In this document: piece after piece, positions 23,861-32,173 of the stretch
Numbering within the stretch: the stretch's first letter is position 1
How the letters are laid out: every line of letters starts with the position of its first letter
Origin: Oscillospiraceae bacterium
Lineage (GTDB): Bacteria; Bacillota; Clostridia; Oscillospirales; Oscillospiraceae
Assembly: GCA_017501695.1 (NCBI GenBank)
Contig: JAFVWL010000063.1
Span: 1-42,075, forward strand
DNA length: 42,075 nucleotides
Reading direction: 5' to 3'
The notes under the pieces: generated by a model
Told to the model about the DNA's origin: nothing
The model's database searches: none
The model's input: the letters and a program-made list of their open reading frames with translations, nothing else
Translations under genes and position numbers: made by a program

Positions 23861-25834
23861 TTACTCGTAGTATTTGTCGATGGAAGCCACCAGTTGGTCC
23901 AGAGCTTCCTTCACGGTGGTATTTTTCAGTTGGGCGCCCGCGGTGGCCGCGTTGCCGCCGCCGCCCAGAGGCTCCAAAATCACCTGCACGTTGATGCCGC
24001 CCATGGAGCGGGCGGAGATGATCACCTGGTCCCCATCGGGATAGAGGACGAAGGAGCCGATGATGCCCTGAATGTTCAGCAGCTCATCCGCCGCCTGGGC
24101 CGCCAGAGGCCGGGTGGTGGCAGCATTCAGGGGGGCGATCGCGATCTCCTGCCGGTACAGCCGGGCGGAGCGTACGATCTCATACTTCTGGATGGTATCC
24201 CGGAAGTCGTTCTGCAGCAGCTTCTTAACACCCTCAGGCTCCGCGCCAAGCTGCTTCAGGAAAGCCGCGGCCTCAAAGGTGCGTTCGCCGGTGCGGACAT
24301 GGAAGCTCTTGGTATCCAGGAAAATGCCAGCCAGCAGACTCTTGGCCTCGATGGGCAGCACGTCCTTCTTCTCCACAGCGTACTGCAGCAGCTCCGTGGT
24401 CAGTTCCGCGGCACTGGAGGCGTAGGGCTCATGGAGATTGACCACCGCGGGACTGATATAGTCCGCGGCACGGCGGTGATGATCCACCACGCAGATCCGG
24501 TGGATGGCCTCCAGCAGGGGCTTGTGCTCCACCTGGTCGGGGCGGTTGGTGTCCACCACCACCAGGGTGCTCATCGCATCGCACAGGAGCATGGCCTCCT
24601 GGCCGGAGATGAAGACATTTTCATATTCCGGCACCGCCCGGATCTCCTCGATAAGCTTCTGGGAGGCATTCTTTTCCAGATCAATGACGATATAGGCCTT
24701 CTTGCCCTTCTTGCGGCACAGGCAGGCGATGCCCATAGCCGCGCCGACAGCATCCAGATCCGCCATCTTGTGGCCCATGATGAACACCTGGGAGCTGCTG
24801 CCAATGAGCTCCATAAGGGAATTGGCAGTGACCCGGGAGCGGACCTTGCTGCGGTGATCGGCTTCCTTGTTCCGGCCTCCGTAGAAATTGAAGTTGAACC
24901 GGTCCTTGACCACAGCCTGGTCGCCGCCGCGGCTCAGGGACATTTCAATGGCCAGGGCCGCAAAATTGTAGCCCTCCTCGAAATTGGCCGCGTCCACACC
25001 CACACCAACGGAAAGAGAAACTTCCAGTCCGGAGGGATTGGTGATCTTGTGGATATCCTCAAGCAGGGAGAATTTTTCCTCCACCGCCCGCTTCAGATCC
25101 CGCTTCTCGAACACGAAGAGGAAACGGTTCTTTTCAAGCTGGCGCAGCAGACCGTGGTAGCCCTCGGTCCACTCGGTAATGGTCTCATTGATTCGGGCGT
25201 TGAGGGTGGATACCGCGGCTTCGGTCATATTCTTGGTCAGCTCCTCGTAATTGTCCACCAGAATGATGGACACCACAGGACGGGAGCGGACATATTCGTC
25301 CCGGACCTGGTACAGCTCCGTCAGGTCAGCAAAATATACGGAAGCCAGCACCGTGGCATCCGGGTCATTGCCACGGATGGCAGTGCCGTAGGCCCGGTAG
25401 CGGCGGCCGCCCATGGTCACATCATGGGGACACTCCTGCTTGCCCCCGGCCAGCCAGTCCAGATTGAAGCCCGGCAGGGCCTCGCTGACGCGCTGCTCAA
25501 TCATATCGTTCTTGTAGCCGCTGAGATGGGTGAAGCTGTCATTGGCATAGACGATGCTGCCATCCCCCAGCCGGGCCACCACCATAGGAAAGGGCGGCTC
25601 CGAGGATGTGGGGGCATTGATGGTATCCAGGTGGAGATGGATATAGTTCTGGATATCCCGCTGGCGCTTGTTCTTCGTCCACACATAATAAGCAAAAAGT
25701 GCCAGAGTCAAAAGGCCCTCCACAGCGGCCAGCACATAATACTGCAGCAGCAGTGCCGCCAGGGCAAAAAGCCCCATCATCAAAAAATAGATGGCAAAGC
25801 TGGGCCGCAGCAGCCGTCCCAGTCGTTTGTTCAT
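23861..25834 (-). CDS. gdpP: Cyclic-di-AMP phosphodiesterase GdpP
   Basis: This 657-aa membrane enzyme breaks c-di-AMP to pApA, controlling osmolyte transport and wall stress. Two transmembrane segments are at ~13-31 and ~34-52. A PAS-type domain follows (~80-165, GSIVYANDSFTHLSGY), then a degenerate GGDEF domain (~175-300) with the remnant GGDQA. The catalytic DHH domain has GHKMADLDAVGAAMG, VVVDTNRPD and VVDHHRR. The DHHA1 domain at the C-terminus shows ARSMGGINVQVILEPLGGGG. All catalytic motifs are intact. It is the first gene of the operon with rplI and dnaB, and a good promoter is upstream. A stand-alone CBS-pair protein elsewhere in the window could be a c-di-AMP reader, but that is speculation. 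Confidence 0.96.
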   Translation of the reverse strand: MNKRLGRLLRPSFAIYFLMMGLFALAALLLQYYVLAAVEGLLTLALFAYYVWTKNKRQRDIQNYIHLHLDTINAPTSSEPPFPMVVARLGDGSIVYANDSFTHLSGYKNDMIEQRVSEALPGFNLDWLAGGKQECPHDVTMGGRRYRAYGTAIRGNDPDATVLASVYFADLTELYQVRDEYVRSRPVVSIILVDNYEELTKNMTEAAVSTLNARINETITEWTEGYHGLLRQLEKNRFLFVFEKRDLKRAVEEKFSLLEDIHKITNPSGLEVSLSVGVGVDAANFEEGYNFAALAIEMSLSRGGDQAVVKDRFNFNFYGGRNKEADHRSKVRSRVTANSLMELIGSSSQVFIMGHKMADLDAVGAAMGIACLCRKKGKKAYIVIDLEKNASQKLIEEIRAVPEYENVFISGQEAMLLCDAMSTLVVVDTNRPDQVEHKPLLEAIHRICVVDHHRRAADYISPAVVNLHEPYASSAAELTTELLQYAVEKKDVLPIEAKSLLAGIFLDTKSFHVRTGERTFEAAAFLKQLGAEPEGVKKLLQNDFRDTIQKYEIVRSARLYRQEIAIAPLNAATTRPLAAQAADELLNIQGIIGSFVLYPDGDQVIISARSMGGINVQVILEPLGGGGNAATAGAQLKNTTVKEALDQLVASIDKYYE

Positions 25835-25852
25835 ATCGCCGCCTCCTTAAAA

Positions 25853-25867
25853 GGGCATAAAATGCCC
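25853..25867 (-). other. Small hairpin at the gdpP ribosome site
   Basis: GGGCAT-AAA-ATGCCC lies just upstream of the AAGGAGG of gdpP. On the minus strand it is followed by TTTT, so it could act as a weak attenuator or set access to the ribosome site. The evidence is only the perfect 6-bp stem. Confidence 0.4.
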
Positions 25868-25889
25868 ATACTATCCAACTGTACCGGTT

Positions 25890-25918
25890 ATTATAGCAAA
25901 TTACCAGCGAAGGTGCAA
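25890..25918 (-). promoter_or_regulatory. Promoter of the gdpP operon
   Basis: On the minus strand TTGCAC (25913-25918) and the perfect TATAAT (25890-25895) are 17 bp apart. It lies about 55 nt before the gdpP start. Confidence 0.85.
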
Positions 25919-26020
25919 CCGCTTTTGCGAAAAAAGATTCCATATCCGTTCCGTCAGAAGGCCCGGCAGAACGCTGTCGAATTATGAACAAAAAATGTTG
26001 TATACTTTTGGGCAAAAGTG

Positions 26021-26029
26021 TGATATACT
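26021..26029 (+). promoter_or_regulatory. Extended -10 promoter of the RNase J gene
   Basis: TGA followed by TATACT (26024-26029) forms an extended -10. The -35 region is weak. If used, the transcript starts near 26036 and has a leader of about 255 nt. Confidence 0.55.
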
Positions 26030-26030
26030 A

Positions 26031-26293
26031 TGGTTGCGATGCGCCGGGTAGGGCAGCCCCGGGCAGCTTTTGACTCGTACAGCAACCAGTATGGGTCCAT
26101 AAAACCGAAGATTCAGCAGGCGTTTTCTTCCGTGACGGCGATTCAGGGCCCAAGCGAAAGACGAGCGGTTGCCTGCTTTTGTTGCGGCCTTTTTCGGCAC
26201 AGTTCCCGTATTTCCACAGGATGCCGCACCAGTCTGGGGACCGGTGCGCAATGATGTGCTGAATCGGCCTTCATTTTGAAAGGAGTATTACTT
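26031..26293 (+). other. Long structured leader of the RNase J gene
   Basis: This 263-nt stretch has no credible gene. It contains several helices on the plus strand. TGGTTGC (26031-26037) pairs with GCAACCA (26082-26088). Inside it is a CCGGG/CCCGG hairpin. AGCAGGC (26115-26121) pairs with GCCTGCT (26171-26177) and is followed by TTTGTTG. CGCACC with GTC closes on GAC with GGTGCG at 26225-26248. CCTTCA/TGAAAGG at the end covers the ribosome site. It matches no riboswitch, T-box or SRP/RNase P motif I know. Autoregulation by RNase J is a possible role, but this is inference. The rest of the gap (25919-26020) shows nothing notable. Confidence 0.5.
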
Positions 26294-27949
26294 TTGGCAG
26301 AAAAACTGAAAATCATTCCCCTGGGCGGTCTGGACGAGATCGGCAAGAACTGCACCGTGGTGGAATATGGCAAGGACATGATCGTCATTGACTGCGGCGT
26401 GGGCTTTCCCGACGAGGATATGTACGGCGTGGATCTGGTGATCCCGGACTTCTCTTACCTGGTAGCCAACCAGAAGAAGCTGAAGGGTATGTTCATTACC
26501 CACGGCCACGAGGACCACATCGGCTCCATCCCCTATTGTATGCAGCAGGTGAACTGTCCCGTTCACGGCACCGCCATGACCTGCGGCCTGATCCGGCTGA
26601 AGCTGGAGGAGCACAATCTGGACAAAACCGTCAAGCTCCTGACCCACAAGCCAGGTGATGTGGTCAAAGCCGGATGCTTCACCGTGGAGTTCATCCACGT
26701 GAACCACTCCATCGCCGACGCGGTAGCCTTCGCGGTTCACACCCCCGTGGGCACCCTGATCTTTACCGGCGACTTCAAGATCGACGCCTCCGCCAAGGAC
26801 GGCATGACCGATCTGGCCCGGCTGGGCGAGCTGGGCAATCAGGGCGTTCTGGCCCTCATGTGCGATTCCACCAATGTGGACCGGCCCGGCATCACTCCCA
26901 GTGAGAACACCGTCACCGAAAGCCTGGAGCGGCAGTTCAAGAACTGCGACCAGCGGATCATCATCACCACCTTCGCCTCCAACATGCATCGGCTCCAGGC
27001 CATCATCACCGCTGCCCACCGTCACGGACGGAAGGTGGCCGTCACCGGCCGGAGTATGGAGAATATGCTGAAGGTCGCTCAGGAGCTGGGTTATCTGAAG
27101 GTCCCCGCCGGGGCCATCGTGGAGCTGGCCTCCATCAAGAGCCTGCCCAAGAACAAGATCGTCATCGTGTCCACCGGCTCCCAGGGTGAAAATATGTCCG
27201 CTCTGTACCGCATGGCCTTCAACACCCACAAGCAGGTGGACATCGTAGCCGGAGATCGGATCATCATTTCCGCCTCCGCCATACCCGGCAACGAGAAGGC
27301 TGTATCCCGGATCATCAACGAACTGTACCGCAAGGGTGCCGATGTTGTCTACGAAAAGAGTGAGGGTCTCCATGTCTCCGGCCACGCCTGTCAGGAGGAA
27401 CTGAAAATCATCCACGCTCTGGTGAAGCCCAAGTTCTTCCTTCCCCTCCACGGTGAGCAGCGGCATTTGCAGCTTCACGCCCGGTTGGCGGAATCCATGG
27501 GCATGAACCGCCGGAACATTCACATCGGTGAAATCGGCACTGTCTTTGAATTCACCGGAAAGACCTGCAAGGAAAACGGCACCGTGCCCGCGGGCAAGGT
27601 CTTCGTGGACGGCACCGGTGTGGGCGATGTGGGCAGCGTGGTCCTGCGGGACCGGAAGCACCTGGCAGAGGACGGCATGATCGTGGTGTGCGTAAACCTG
27701 AGCAGCGAAGACGGCAGCGTTATTTCCGGTCCGGATATCATCACCCGGGGCTTCATCTATGTGAAGGAATCCGAGGATCTGATGGAGGATCTGCGGGAAG
27801 TGGCTATGGAGGCCATCGAACGGTGCCAGCGCAAGCGGGTCCGGGACTGGAACACCATTAAGTCCGCCATCAAGAACGACCTGTCCGGCTACCTGTACAA
27901 GCAGACCAAGCGCAACCCCATGATCCTGCCCGTGATCATGGAAATCTGA
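26294..27949 (+). CDS. rnjA: Ribonuclease J
   Basis: This 551-aa RNase has combined 5'-3' exonuclease and endonuclease activity and is central to mRNA decay and rRNA maturation. The metallo-beta-lactamase motifs are intact: THGHEDHIG (His70, His72, Asp74, His75), HSIADA and GDFKID. The beta-CASP insert carries CDSTNVDRPG and STGSQGE, and HVSGHA supplies a C-terminal metal ligand. The C-terminal domain is present. The start is a TTG at 26294, 8 nt after AAAGGAG, giving Met-Ala-Glu-Lys-Leu as in relatives; an upstream TTG at 26276 would have no ribosome site. It is preceded by a long structured leader and closed by a strong terminator. Whether it is the J1 or J2 type cannot be told. Confidence 0.95.
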   Translation: MAEKLKIIPLGGLDEIGKNCTVVEYGKDMIVIDCGVGFPDEDMYGVDLVIPDFSYLVANQKKLKGMFITHGHEDHIGSIPYCMQQVNCPVHGTAMTCGLIRLKLEEHNLDKTVKLLTHKPGDVVKAGCFTVEFIHVNHSIADAVAFAVHTPVGTLIFTGDFKIDASAKDGMTDLARLGELGNQGVLALMCDSTNVDRPGITPSENTVTESLERQFKNCDQRIIITTFASNMHRLQAIITAAHRHGRKVAVTGRSMENMLKVAQELGYLKVPAGAIVELASIKSLPKNKIVIVSTGSQGENMSALYRMAFNTHKQVDIVAGDRIIISASAIPGNEKAVSRIINELYRKGADVVYEKSEGLHVSGHACQEELKIIHALVKPKFFLPLHGEQRHLQLHARLAESMGMNRRNIHIGEIGTVFEFTGKTCKENGTVPAGKVFVDGTGVGDVGSVVLRDRKHLAEDGMIVVCVNLSSEDGSVISGPDIITRGFIYVKESEDLMEDLREVAMEAIERCQRKRVRDWNTIKSAIKNDLSGYLYKQTKRNPMILPVIMEI

Positions 27950-27953
27950 CAAG

Positions 27954-27981
27954 AAAGCCGCCCTTGCGAAAGGGCGGCTTT
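27954..27981 (+). terminator. Terminator of the RNase J gene
   Basis: A perfect 12-bp stem, AAAGCCGCCCTT against AAGGGCGGCTTT, with a GCGA tetraloop, 5 nt past the stop codon. T residues follow. Confidence 0.93.
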
Positions 27982-28003
27982 TGTGATATAAAAGGGAAAG
28001 TAA

Positions 28004-28241
28004 ATTGTAGTTTAGCGTAATTGCCGCACCGAAAAGAACCACGTCATTGCGAGCCAGTGCGCACACTGGCGTGGCAATCCCCTTCAGGTTACCGGAAACT
28101 TTCGACAGAAGAAATCCGTTCTTTTTCCTGAATCTACGCTATATTTTCAACAACGATAGGTGCTGCGTCGCCACACGGGATTGCCACGTCGCCGCCTTTG
28201 GGCGGCTCCTCGCAATGACGTGTAAAACTGTAAACTACAAT
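28004..28241. repeat. MITE-like element with nested inverted repeats
   Basis: The ends are an 11-bp perfect inverted repeat, ATTGTAGTTTA (28004-28014) and TAAACTACAAT (28231-28241). Nested inside are two inverted copies of a dispersed unit. The first (28040-28081) runs from CACGTCATTGCGAG to GTGGCAATCCC with a CCAGTG/CACTGG hairpin. The second (28177-28222, opposite strand) has the same ends but a different inner hairpin, GCCGCC/GGCGGC. A third unit copy is at 41220-41261. No open frame is present. It fills the gap between the RNase J and dihydrouridine synthase genes. Confidence 0.8.
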
Positions 28242-28264
28242 CTCTATCAGAAAGGACACTTCCT

Positions 28265-29209
28265 ATGCGATATTATTTTGCCCCTATGGAGGGGCTCACT
28301 GACAGCATCTACCGCCGGCTTCATCACAAATATTTCCCCGGAGTGGATGCCTATTATATGCCCTTTCTCTCCCCCACTGTCCACCGGCAGCTTACTCCCC
28401 GGGAAGCCCGGGAACTGCCCTACGCCGATTCCACAGGATTCCGGGCTGTGCCCCAGCTTCTGACCAAGGTCAGCGAGGATTTCCTCTGGGCCGCAGAGCA
28501 GTGTAAGGAACGTGGCTACGACGAGGTGAACCTGAATCTGGGATGTCCCTCGGGCACCGTGGTGGCCAAGGGCAAGGGCTCCGGAATGCTCCGGGATTTG
28601 GAGTCCCTGGACCGGTTCCTGGACGCAATTTTTGCAAAAGCCGTGCTTCCTGTTTCCGTGAAGACCCGGCTGGGAATCGCATCAGCAGAGGAATTTCCGG
28701 CGATTTTGGAAGTGCTGAACCGGTATCCCATCCAGGAATTGACGATTCACCCCCGGGTCCGCACCGCATTCTACAAGGGCAGTGTTCATATGGATTCCTT
28801 CCGCTATTGTCTGGAGCACAGCAAAAATTCCCTGTGCTACAACGGCAATCTTTGCACCCGGCGGGAAATTGAGACATTCTCCCGGCAATTCCCCCAGGTG
28901 GGGGCAGTGATGCTGGGCCGGGGTCTGATCGCAGACCCTGGAATGCTGACCCCCGGTGGTTCCACCGTGGCTTCGCTGGAAGCCTTTTACGACGAGCTGA
29001 TGGATGCATATGTCCGGGAGTTCGGCGGGGCACGGAACGCCATGTTCCGGCTGAAGGAAAACTGGCGGTTCACTGTGGGAATGTTTGATGATCACGAGAA
29101 GCTGCGTAAGCGGCTGCTGAAAACCACGGATATCGGGGAATTCCGGTCCATCACCCACGAAATTCTCCATACCCTGCCCCTTCGCAGCGAATTGCAGTAC
29201 GATTGGTAA
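28265..29209 (+). CDS. tRNA-dihydrouridine synthase
   Basis: This 314-aa FMN enzyme reduces uridines in tRNA D-loops with NAD(P)H. It opens with YYFAPMEGLTDSIYR, the FMN-binding start of the Dus TIM barrel. NLNLGCPSG holds the catalytic cysteine (Cys94). VSVKTRLG and LTIHPRVR are the phosphate- and tRNA-side motifs, and GAVMLGRGLIADPG closes the FMN site. The loop after the cysteine differs from the usual DusB form but keeps the Cys-Pro. AAAGGAC lies about 9 nt before the ATG. It sits right after the MITE-like element, whose right end also contains a TACAAT that could serve as a -10. A terminator follows. Confidence 0.93.
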   Translation: MRYYFAPMEGLTDSIYRRLHHKYFPGVDAYYMPFLSPTVHRQLTPREARELPYADSTGFRAVPQLLTKVSEDFLWAAEQCKERGYDEVNLNLGCPSGTVVAKGKGSGMLRDLESLDRFLDAIFAKAVLPVSVKTRLGIASAEEFPAILEVLNRYPIQELTIHPRVRTAFYKGSVHMDSFRYCLEHSKNSLCYNGNLCTRREIETFSRQFPQVGAVMLGRGLIADPGMLTPGGSTVASLEAFYDELMDAYVREFGGARNAMFRLKENWRFTVGMFDDHEKLRKRLLKTTDIGEFRSITHEILHTLPLRSELQYDW

Positions 29210-29212
29210 GCA

Positions 29213-29243
29213 AAACGGTCCACCCCGGGGGGGTGGACCGTTT
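29213..29243. terminator. Convergent terminator
   Basis: A perfect 14-bp stem, AAACGGTCCACCCC against GGGGTGGACCGTTT, has a GGG loop, 3 nt after the dihydrouridine synthase stop. It is flanked by A and T runs and is shared with the minus-strand foldase gene. Confidence 0.92.
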
Positions 29244-29250
29244 CTTTGTT

Positions 29251-30510
29251 TTAGCCAACCAGGGACAACTCGGACAGCCAGATCTTGCCGTAATCCACAG
29301 TCAGAGGGTACGCGTCCTCCCGCTGCTTCATATGCTCGCTCATGGCATCAGAAATATAGTTGGACCTGGATACCTCGTACCAGATAGGGCTGCCGCCCAC
29401 ATAGAAGATGATGTGGTAGCCGTACATGGTTTTCACAAGGCCGTAGTCGCCGAATTCATGGTCCTCCATGATCCAGTCCTCAAATTCCTCCACCATCTGG
29501 CCCTTCATGATGTTCTCGATCAGGCCGCCCTGGTTCTTGGAGGGGCAGGTGGAATGCTCCTTGGCCAGCTCAGCGAAGTATTCCTGGGTGCCGTTGGTCT
29601 CCCACTGGGCCAGCAGTGCCTGGGCCCGGGTCAGACAGTCAGCCCACTCTTCTTCGGTGAAAATATCCTGACCCGCGGTCTTCTTCTCGTTGGGAGACAG
29701 GAGGATATGGCGCACATCCACCATATTGCCCGCGTCCTTGCCGTAGCCGGAGCTGACGAATTCCTGCTCCCGGCTGGCATAATAGGCCTCCACCTGGTCA
29801 TCGGTGACCGTCATATGCTCCGCCAGATAGTTATAATACTCGCCGCCGTAGTAGTAGGCCTTCATATAGGTTTCATAGTCGGCGTAGTCGCAGCCCACAC
29901 CGAAATCGTTGGCCAGCAGTTCTTCTACGGTTTCGAAGCCGTAGGTTCCCAGAATGCCCTTCATATCCTCGTACATCCCGTCGAAGTGGTCCTTCAGGGT
30001 GTCGCTCATTTCCACGCCGGCAGCCTGGGCATCGGCAGCCAGGAGCGAGTACCGCCGCCAGCTTGTCAGGGCCATTTCCAGGAAATACTGCTGCCAGGTC
30101 ATCTCGGAATCCGGCACAGTCTGCTGGTCCAGGGGTTTGCTCAGATCCACCATATAGGCGGCATAGTCGCCGTAGTAGTTCAGGAAGTCATAGATCATGG
30201 ACCAGTAGGCGATCTGAAGCTCGCCGTTGGTCAGCTCCAGGTCCCCGGCGGTGGCAACCACGGTATCCATGGCGGACTTGAGCCGGGCATCGCCGGCGGT
30301 ATAGCTGGACTTGGGGCCCGGGCCGGTCACGCTGCCCTGGAAGCCAAAGAACACAGCGGCCAGAGCACCCACCAAAATGACCGCCGCCACGGTGATCACC
30401 AGGATCTTTTTCCAGTTGTTGTTCCGGACAGGACCGGAATTATCGCCGCCGCAGGTAGGACAGATGAGGGTACCATCCTCCATGGGGGCGCTGCAATGTC
30501 TGCAATTCAT
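29251..30510 (-). CDS. Membrane-anchored parvulin-type foldase with N-terminal zinc ribbon
   Basis: This 419-aa protein has three parts. Residues 1-25 are a zinc ribbon, CRHC and CPTC. A transmembrane helix spans ~38-60 (ILVITVAAVILVGALAAVFF). The extracytoplasmic part has a SurA/PrsA-like helical arm (~80-270) and a PpiC rotamase domain (~270-385). The PpiC marks are VDVRHILLSP, FAELAKEHSTCPSKNQGGL, VEEFEDWIM and MYGYHIIFY. It should fold exported proteins at the membrane-wall interface, like PrsA, but without a lipobox. The zinc ribbon would stay in the cytoplasm; its purpose is unknown. The ATG at 30510 follows GAGG with 8-nt spacing, and a good promoter lies upstream. Confidence 0.88.
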   Translation of the reverse strand: MNCRHCSAPMEDGTLICPTCGGDNSGPVRNNNWKKILVITVAAVILVGALAAVFFGFQGSVTGPGPKSSYTAGDARLKSAMDTVVATAGDLELTNGELQIAYWSMIYDFLNYYGDYAAYMVDLSKPLDQQTVPDSEMTWQQYFLEMALTSWRRYSLLAADAQAAGVEMSDTLKDHFDGMYEDMKGILGTYGFETVEELLANDFGVGCDYADYETYMKAYYYGGEYYNYLAEHMTVTDDQVEAYYASREQEFVSSGYGKDAGNMVDVRHILLSPNEKKTAGQDIFTEEEWADCLTRAQALLAQWETNGTQEYFAELAKEHSTCPSKNQGGLIENIMKGQMVEEFEDWIMEDHEFGDYGLVKTMYGYHIIFYVGGSPIWYEVSRSNYISDAMSEHMKQREDAYPLTVDYGKIWLSELSLVG

Positions 30511-30554
30511 GGGTAAACCTCGTTTCTCCCGTTTCGGGAACAAAATACTCAGTA

Positions 30555-30583
30555 AGTTTATCATGGTCACACCGGAATTGCAA
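30555..30583 (-). promoter_or_regulatory. Promoter of the foldase gene
   Basis: On the minus strand TTGCAA (30578-30583) and TAAACT (30555-30560) are 17 bp apart, about 45 nt before the start codon. Confidence 0.7.
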
Positions 30584-30628
30584 GGGATTTTTCCCATTGT
30601 TTACAATTGAGGATTCCGTGAAATTTAC

Positions 30629-30657
30629 TTGAAAACGGAGAAGAAAAATGCTATTAT
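30629..30657 (+). promoter_or_regulatory. Promoter of miaB
   Basis: TTGAAA (30629-30634), a 17-bp spacer and TATTAT (30652-30657), 35 nt before the start codon. It probably drives miaB and the mismatch-repair genes behind it. Confidence 0.8.
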
Positions 30658-30692
30658 ATAAAATTGAGATAGTATCGTTGGAGGATTTCCCC

Positions 30693-32105
30693 ATGAAGAA
30701 CAAAACCACTGTGATTTCTGAGGATCAACTGAAGCTTCAGTTGGATTTCTGTCATAAAACCGCCGCGTACTGGCGGGAACAAAGCGTCACGCCCCTGGCC
30801 TATGTGGAGACCTACGGCTGCCAACAGAACGAGGCGGATTCCGAGCGGATCCGCGGTATGCTGATTGAATGCGGCTACGGCATCACCGACACCGCTGAGG
30901 GTGCCGATGTGGTTGTCATGAACACCTGTGCCATCCGGGAACACGCGGAGCAGCGGGTATTCGGCAACCTGGGTGCCCTGACCCACACGAAACGCCGCCA
31001 TCCCGGACAGAAGATCTTCCTGTGCGGCTGCATGGCCGGACAGACCGTGGTTACAGACCGGATCAAAAACAGCTACCACCATGTGGACGGCGTGTTCTCC
31101 ACCCATCACCTGTGGCAGTTCCCGGAGATCCTCTGGCGGGTGCTGAATCAGAAGAAGCGGGTATTTTATATTGAAGACGAAGCCGGTTCCATTGCCGAGG
31201 GCCTGCCCCAGCACCGGGACAACACCCTGAAGGCCTGGGTGTCCATCATGTACGGCTGCAACAATTTCTGCACCTACTGCATCGTACCTTATGTCCGGGG
31301 CCGGGAACGCAGCCGCAAACCGGAGGATATTCTGGCGGAGTGCCGCGCCCTGATCGAAGGCGGCACCAGGGAAATAACGCTTCTGGGCCAGAACGTAAAC
31401 TCTTACGGAAAGGATCTGGAATGCGGCATGGATTTCGCGGACCTGCTGGAGGCCATCTGCGCCATGGACGGAGATTTCCTGGTGCGGTTCATGACCAGCC
31501 ATCCCCGGGACGCTTCCAAAAAATTATTCGATACCATGGCCCGGAATCCCAAAATTGCCAAGCAGCTCCATCTGCCCTTCCAGTCCGGCTCCTCCCGGGT
31601 GCTGAAAGCCATGAACCGGCACTACGACCGGGAAATCTATCTGGAAAAGGTCCGGTATGCAAAATCCCTCATGCCGGAGCTGGTGCTGACCAGTGACGTG
31701 ATTGTGGGCTTCCCCGGAGAGACGGAGGAAGAATTTGAGGAGACGCTGTCCCTGATTGAGGAAGTGCGTTACGACGCTCTGTTTACCTTCATCTTCTCCC
31801 CCCGGCCCGGCACTCCCGCCGCGTCCATGGATGACCCCACCCCCAGGGAGGAAAAGAACCGCCGGTTTGACAAGCTCTGCGCTCTGCAGAACCGGATCTC
31901 CGAGGAGATCCACAGCGGCTATGTGGGCAGGACCTTCCGGTGCCTGGTGGACGGCAGAGACAAGGATACCCTGACCGCCCGGACCGAGGGTGGGCGGCTG
32001 GTCCGCTTTGCCGGAGATGACAGTCTCATCGGTTCTTACCATAATATTACGATTACCGGCTCTACCACCTGGAGCCTTACCGGTGAGCTGACGCTCACCA
32101 ATTGA
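30693..32105 (+). CDS. miaB: tRNA-2-methylthio-N6-dimethylallyladenosine synthase
   Basis: This 470-aa radical-SAM enzyme adds the methylthio group to i6A37 in tRNAs reading U-starting codons; MiaA, encoded downstream, makes its substrate. The N-terminal UPF0004 domain has the three auxiliary-cluster cysteines (Cys43 in YGCQQNEAD, Cys79 in NTCAIRE, Cys113 in CGCM). The radical-SAM motif CNNFCTYC is at 189-196. A C-terminal TRAM domain begins near HSGYVGRTFRCLVDG. The ATG at 30693 follows TTGGAGG with 8-nt spacing; the earlier ATG at 30648 lies inside the promoter. The clustering of miaB with mutS-mutL-miaA-hfq is common in Firmicutes. Confidence 0.96.
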   Translation: MKNKTTVISEDQLKLQLDFCHKTAAYWREQSVTPLAYVETYGCQQNEADSERIRGMLIECGYGITDTAEGADVVVMNTCAIREHAEQRVFGNLGALTHTKRRHPGQKIFLCGCMAGQTVVTDRIKNSYHHVDGVFSTHHLWQFPEILWRVLNQKKRVFYIEDEAGSIAEGLPQHRDNTLKAWVSIMYGCNNFCTYCIVPYVRGRERSRKPEDILAECRALIEGGTREITLLGQNVNSYGKDLECGMDFADLLEAICAMDGDFLVRFMTSHPRDASKKLFDTMARNPKIAKQLHLPFQSGSSRVLKAMNRHYDREIYLEKVRYAKSLMPELVLTSDVIVGFPGETEEEFEETLSLIEEVRYDALFTFIFSPRPGTPAASMDDPTPREEKNRRFDKLCALQNRISEEIHSGYVGRTFRCLVDGRDKDTLTARTEGGRLVRFAGDDSLIGSYHNITITGSTTWSLTGELTLTN

Positions 32106-32173
32106 GAATTGAAAATTTTGCTTTCTTTTTTCATTGATCATTGAATCAAAATCATTGCCGCAGGCAACACCAC

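Noticed and set aside
26031-26293. SRP RNA, 6S RNA, RNase P RNA or a known riboswitch in the rnjA leader
   Set aside because: I looked for their conserved blocks and saw none; the leader remains unclassified.
26288-28066. 592-codon frame antisense to RNase J
   Set aside because: No motif, and it extends into the terminator and MITE-like region.
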